DNA from: Dehalococcoidia bacterium
GTDB lineage: Bacteria > Chloroflexota > Dehalococcoidia > DSTF01 > JALHUB01
Assembly: GCA_022865685.1 (NCBI GenBank)
Contig: JALHUB010000054.1
Coordinates: 1-7,202, forward strand
Length of the DNA: 7,202 nt
Reading direction: 5' to 3'
In this document: in pieces, positions 5,741 to 7,202 of the stretch
Numbering within the stretch: position 1 is the first letter of the stretch
Layout: the number at the start of each line of letters is the position of its first letter
Translations under genes and position numbers: made by a program
Notes under the pieces: model-generated
Seen by the model: only the letters and a program-made list of their open reading frames with translations
What the model was told of the DNA's origin: nothing
Databases searched by the model: none

Positions 5741-6600
5741 CGCTCCGTGACGCCCAGGCGCTCCAGGAGCCCGTCCAGCTCCTCGTCGCTGTAGAAGTGG
5801 ACCGTTATCTTCCCGCCGCGACGCCCCTTCACGACACTGACGCGCGTCCCCAGCGCCACGCGAAGCCGCTCCTCCAGCGCCTCCAACTCCACGTTGCGCG
5901 CCGGTTGCCTGCGCCCGCGACGCTTCCGCCCCTCCAGTGGCCAGTCGCGCACCAGCTCCTCCGTCTGCCGCACCGACAGCCCCTTCTGCACCACGCGCTC
6001 CCAAGCTTGTCGACGAATCGACTCCGGCAGGCTGAGGATGGTGCGGGCGTGCCCTTCGCTGATCTCATTCCGAGCCAGGCTTGCCCGAAGCTCATCGCTG
6101 AGGTTAAGCAGTCGCAACGCGTTCGCCACCGCGGAGCGACTCCGCCCTACCCGCGATGACAGCTCCGATTGGCTGAGCCCAAACTCGTCGACCAGCCGCC
6201 GGTACGCCTGTGCCTCCTCCAGCGGGTTCAGGTCCTGGCGCATCAGGTTCTCCACCAGCGCCAGCTCCAGCCCCTCGCGCGGCGTCGACTCCTTGACGAC
6301 CACCGGTACCTGCGTCAGGCCTGCCAGCCTCGCCGCCTCCAGCCGTCGCTCTCCTGCGATAACCTGGTACGTCGGCGCGCCGCCTCCTTCCGGGTCCATC
6401 CGGCTGACGAGCAGCGGCTGCAGCACCCCGTGTTGGCGGATGCTCTCCGCCAGCTCCTCCAGCGCCGCCGCCTCGATGCCGAACCGCGGCTGATACGGGT
6501 TCGATACGATGAGGTCGACGTCGACCGATTCTCGAAGCGGCGCCGGCCCGGGAATGAGCGCGCCGAGGCCTCTCCCTAGTCCTGTCTTACCTCTTGCCAT
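5737..6600 (-). CDS. parB: Chromosome-partitioning protein ParB (Spo0J-type)
   Basis: The 287-residue protein has the full architecture of a chromosomal ParB. The N-terminal GLGRGLGAL (7-15) is the segment that touches ParA. The CTP-binding and clamp domain includes NPYQPR (34-39), HGVLQPLLV (57-65), GERR (83-86) and ENLMRQDLNPLEEAQAY (117-133). The helix-turn-helix that reads parS follows (about 142-163, SQSELSSRVGRSRSAVANAL). A basic linker (224-235) leads to a C-terminal dimerisation segment (about 237-285). The ATG at 6600 follows a purine-rich ribosome binding site that begins at the parA stop, only 11 nt away. ParB loads on parS near the origin, spreads as a sliding clamp and stimulates ParA. 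No full parS site is visible in this window; only a one-armed match lies at 139-154. Confidence 0.96.
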   Translation of the reverse strand: MARGKTGLGRGLGALIPGPAPLRESVDVDLIVSNPYQPRFGIEAAALEELAESIRQHGVLQPLLVSRMDPEGGGAPTYQVIAGERRLEAARLAGLTQVPVVVKESTPREGLELALVENLMRQDLNPLEEAQAYRRLVDEFGLSQSELSSRVGRSRSAVANALRLLNLSDELRASLARNEISEGHARTILSLPESIRRQAWERVVQKGLSVRQTEELVRDWPLEGRKRRGRRQPARNVELEALEERLRVALGTRVSVVKGRRGGKITVHFYSDEELDGLLERLGVTER

Positions 6601-6611
6601 CGCCTCTCTCC

Positions 6612-7202
6612 TCAGGCCGACCGCTTGCCCAGCGCCGCCATCACCTCGTCGGCCAGCGCCTCATACGCCTTGGCCGCCCGCGACGCACGGTCGTATGCGA
6701 GCATCGGCAGCCCGTGGCTCGGCGCTTCGCTCACGCGCACGCTGCGCGGAATCACGGCGCGAAACGTGTTGGGGAAATGCCGGCGCACCTCTTCGGCCAC
6801 CTGCCGCGACAGGTTCGTCCGGCCGTCGTACATCGTCAGGAGCAGGCCCTGCAATCGAAGCTTGCGGTTCAAATTCTGCCGCACCAGATCCAGCGTCTCG
6901 ACCAGTCGACCCAGCCCCTGCAGCGCCAGGTACTCGCACTGCACCGGCACGATCACCACGTCCGCCGCCGTCAGGGCGTTAACCGTGATCAGGCCCAGCG
7001 ACGGCGGGCAGTCGATTATGACCAAATCGTAGGATCCCGTCACGCCCGCCAGCGCCTCTCGCAGGCGGTACTCCCTCTCTGCCACCGGCACGAGCTCGAC
7101 CTCGGCGCCCGCCAGGTCCGCCGTCGACGGCAGCAGCCACAGCCCTTCCTGGCACGTCGCGACGGCCACCGACGATGCCGCTACCCCGTCTACGAGCACC
7201 TC
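6612..7202 (-). CDS. parA: Chromosome-partitioning ATPase ParA (Soj-type), N-terminus cut by the right edge
   Basis: The visible 196 residues cover most of a ParA/Soj ATPase, normally about 250-260 residues, so roughly 55-65 N-terminal residues with the deviant Walker A lysines lie outside the window. Visible signatures are LLPSTADLAGAEVEL (about 23-37 of the visible part), the Walker B segment VIIDCPPSLG with its aspartate at 64, PVQCEYLALQGL, and the C-terminal IPRSVRVSEAPSHGLP. The GTG at 7199 is an internal valine, not a start. ParA binds DNA non-specifically when loaded with ATP and pulls ParB-parS complexes apart. The gene is the first visible member of the leftward operon with parB and the DinB-fold gene. 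The short visible part is typical and shows no damage. Confidence 0.95.
   Translation of the reverse strand, partial: EVLVDGVAASSVAVATCQEGLWLLPSTADLAGAEVELVPVAEREYRLREALAGVTGSYDLVIIDCPPSLGLITVNALTAADVVIVPVQCEYLALQGLGRLVETLDLVRQNLNRKLRLQGLLLTMYDGRTNLSRQVAEEVRRHFPNTFRAVIPRSVRVSEAPSHGLPMLAYDRASRAAKAYEALADEVMAALGKRSA

Noticed and set aside
5741..6004. In-frame upstream extension of the DinB-fold gene
   Set aside because: It runs inside parB in another frame with Gly/Ala/Arg-rich sequence. The DinB fold begins at the ATG at 5740.

Overview
This is a GC-rich chromosomal window from a bacterium. Its coding sequences use mostly G or C in third codon positions, and the start codons I chose mostly have good Shine-Dalgarno sequences. 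The chromosome-type ParA/ParB pair, the AdoMet-decarboxylase-like enzyme, the bacterial deoxyhypusine-synthase homologue and the style of the histidine kinase suggest a Chloroflexota-like lineage, perhaps near Dehalococcoidia. That placement is an impression from protein style, not a proof. I see no rRNA, tRNA, CRISPR array, insertion sequence or prophage gene.

Layout from left to right. Positions 1-46 hold the first codons of a minus-strand gene that runs off the left edge; it has a CxxC pair and a strong ribosome binding site. Positions 47-394 form a divergent regulatory region. It contains a likely minus-strand promoter, a half-match to a ParB-binding parS site, and four TTA-headed half-sites spaced exactly 11 bp apart in front of a likely plus-strand promoter. 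Positions 395-2528 encode an OmpR/PhoB-type response regulator and its membrane histidine kinase, overlapping by 23 bp. After a gap with a probable promoter and a roughly 150-nt leader, positions 2742-5184 carry a compact polyamine operon: a pyruvoyl-dependent decarboxylase of the SpeD fold, a deoxyhypusine synthase homologue, and an agmatinase-type ureohydrolase. The last two overlap as ATGA. Two perfect hairpins (5185-5231) separate this operon from a convergent minus-strand operon parA-parB-dinB-like (7202 down to 5261), in which parB and the DinB-fold gene also overlap as ATGA. ParA is cut by the right edge and lacks its N-terminal ATP-binding loop.

How the genes may work together. The two-component pair is probably autoregulated through the 11-bp repeats, which resemble a Pho box. 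The polyamine genes can be read in two ways. In the classical reading SpeD makes decarboxylated AdoMet, but then no aminopropyltransferase is present to use it. In the alternative reading the SpeD-like protein is an arginine decarboxylase, and the three genes form a complete route from arginine to agmatine to putrescine to homospermidine. Changes at the positions that hold the adenine ring in true AdoMet decarboxylases make the second reading attractive. It is the most interesting hypothesis in the window. ParA and ParB should segregate the chromosome origin, so this window probably lies in the origin-proximal part of the chromosome.
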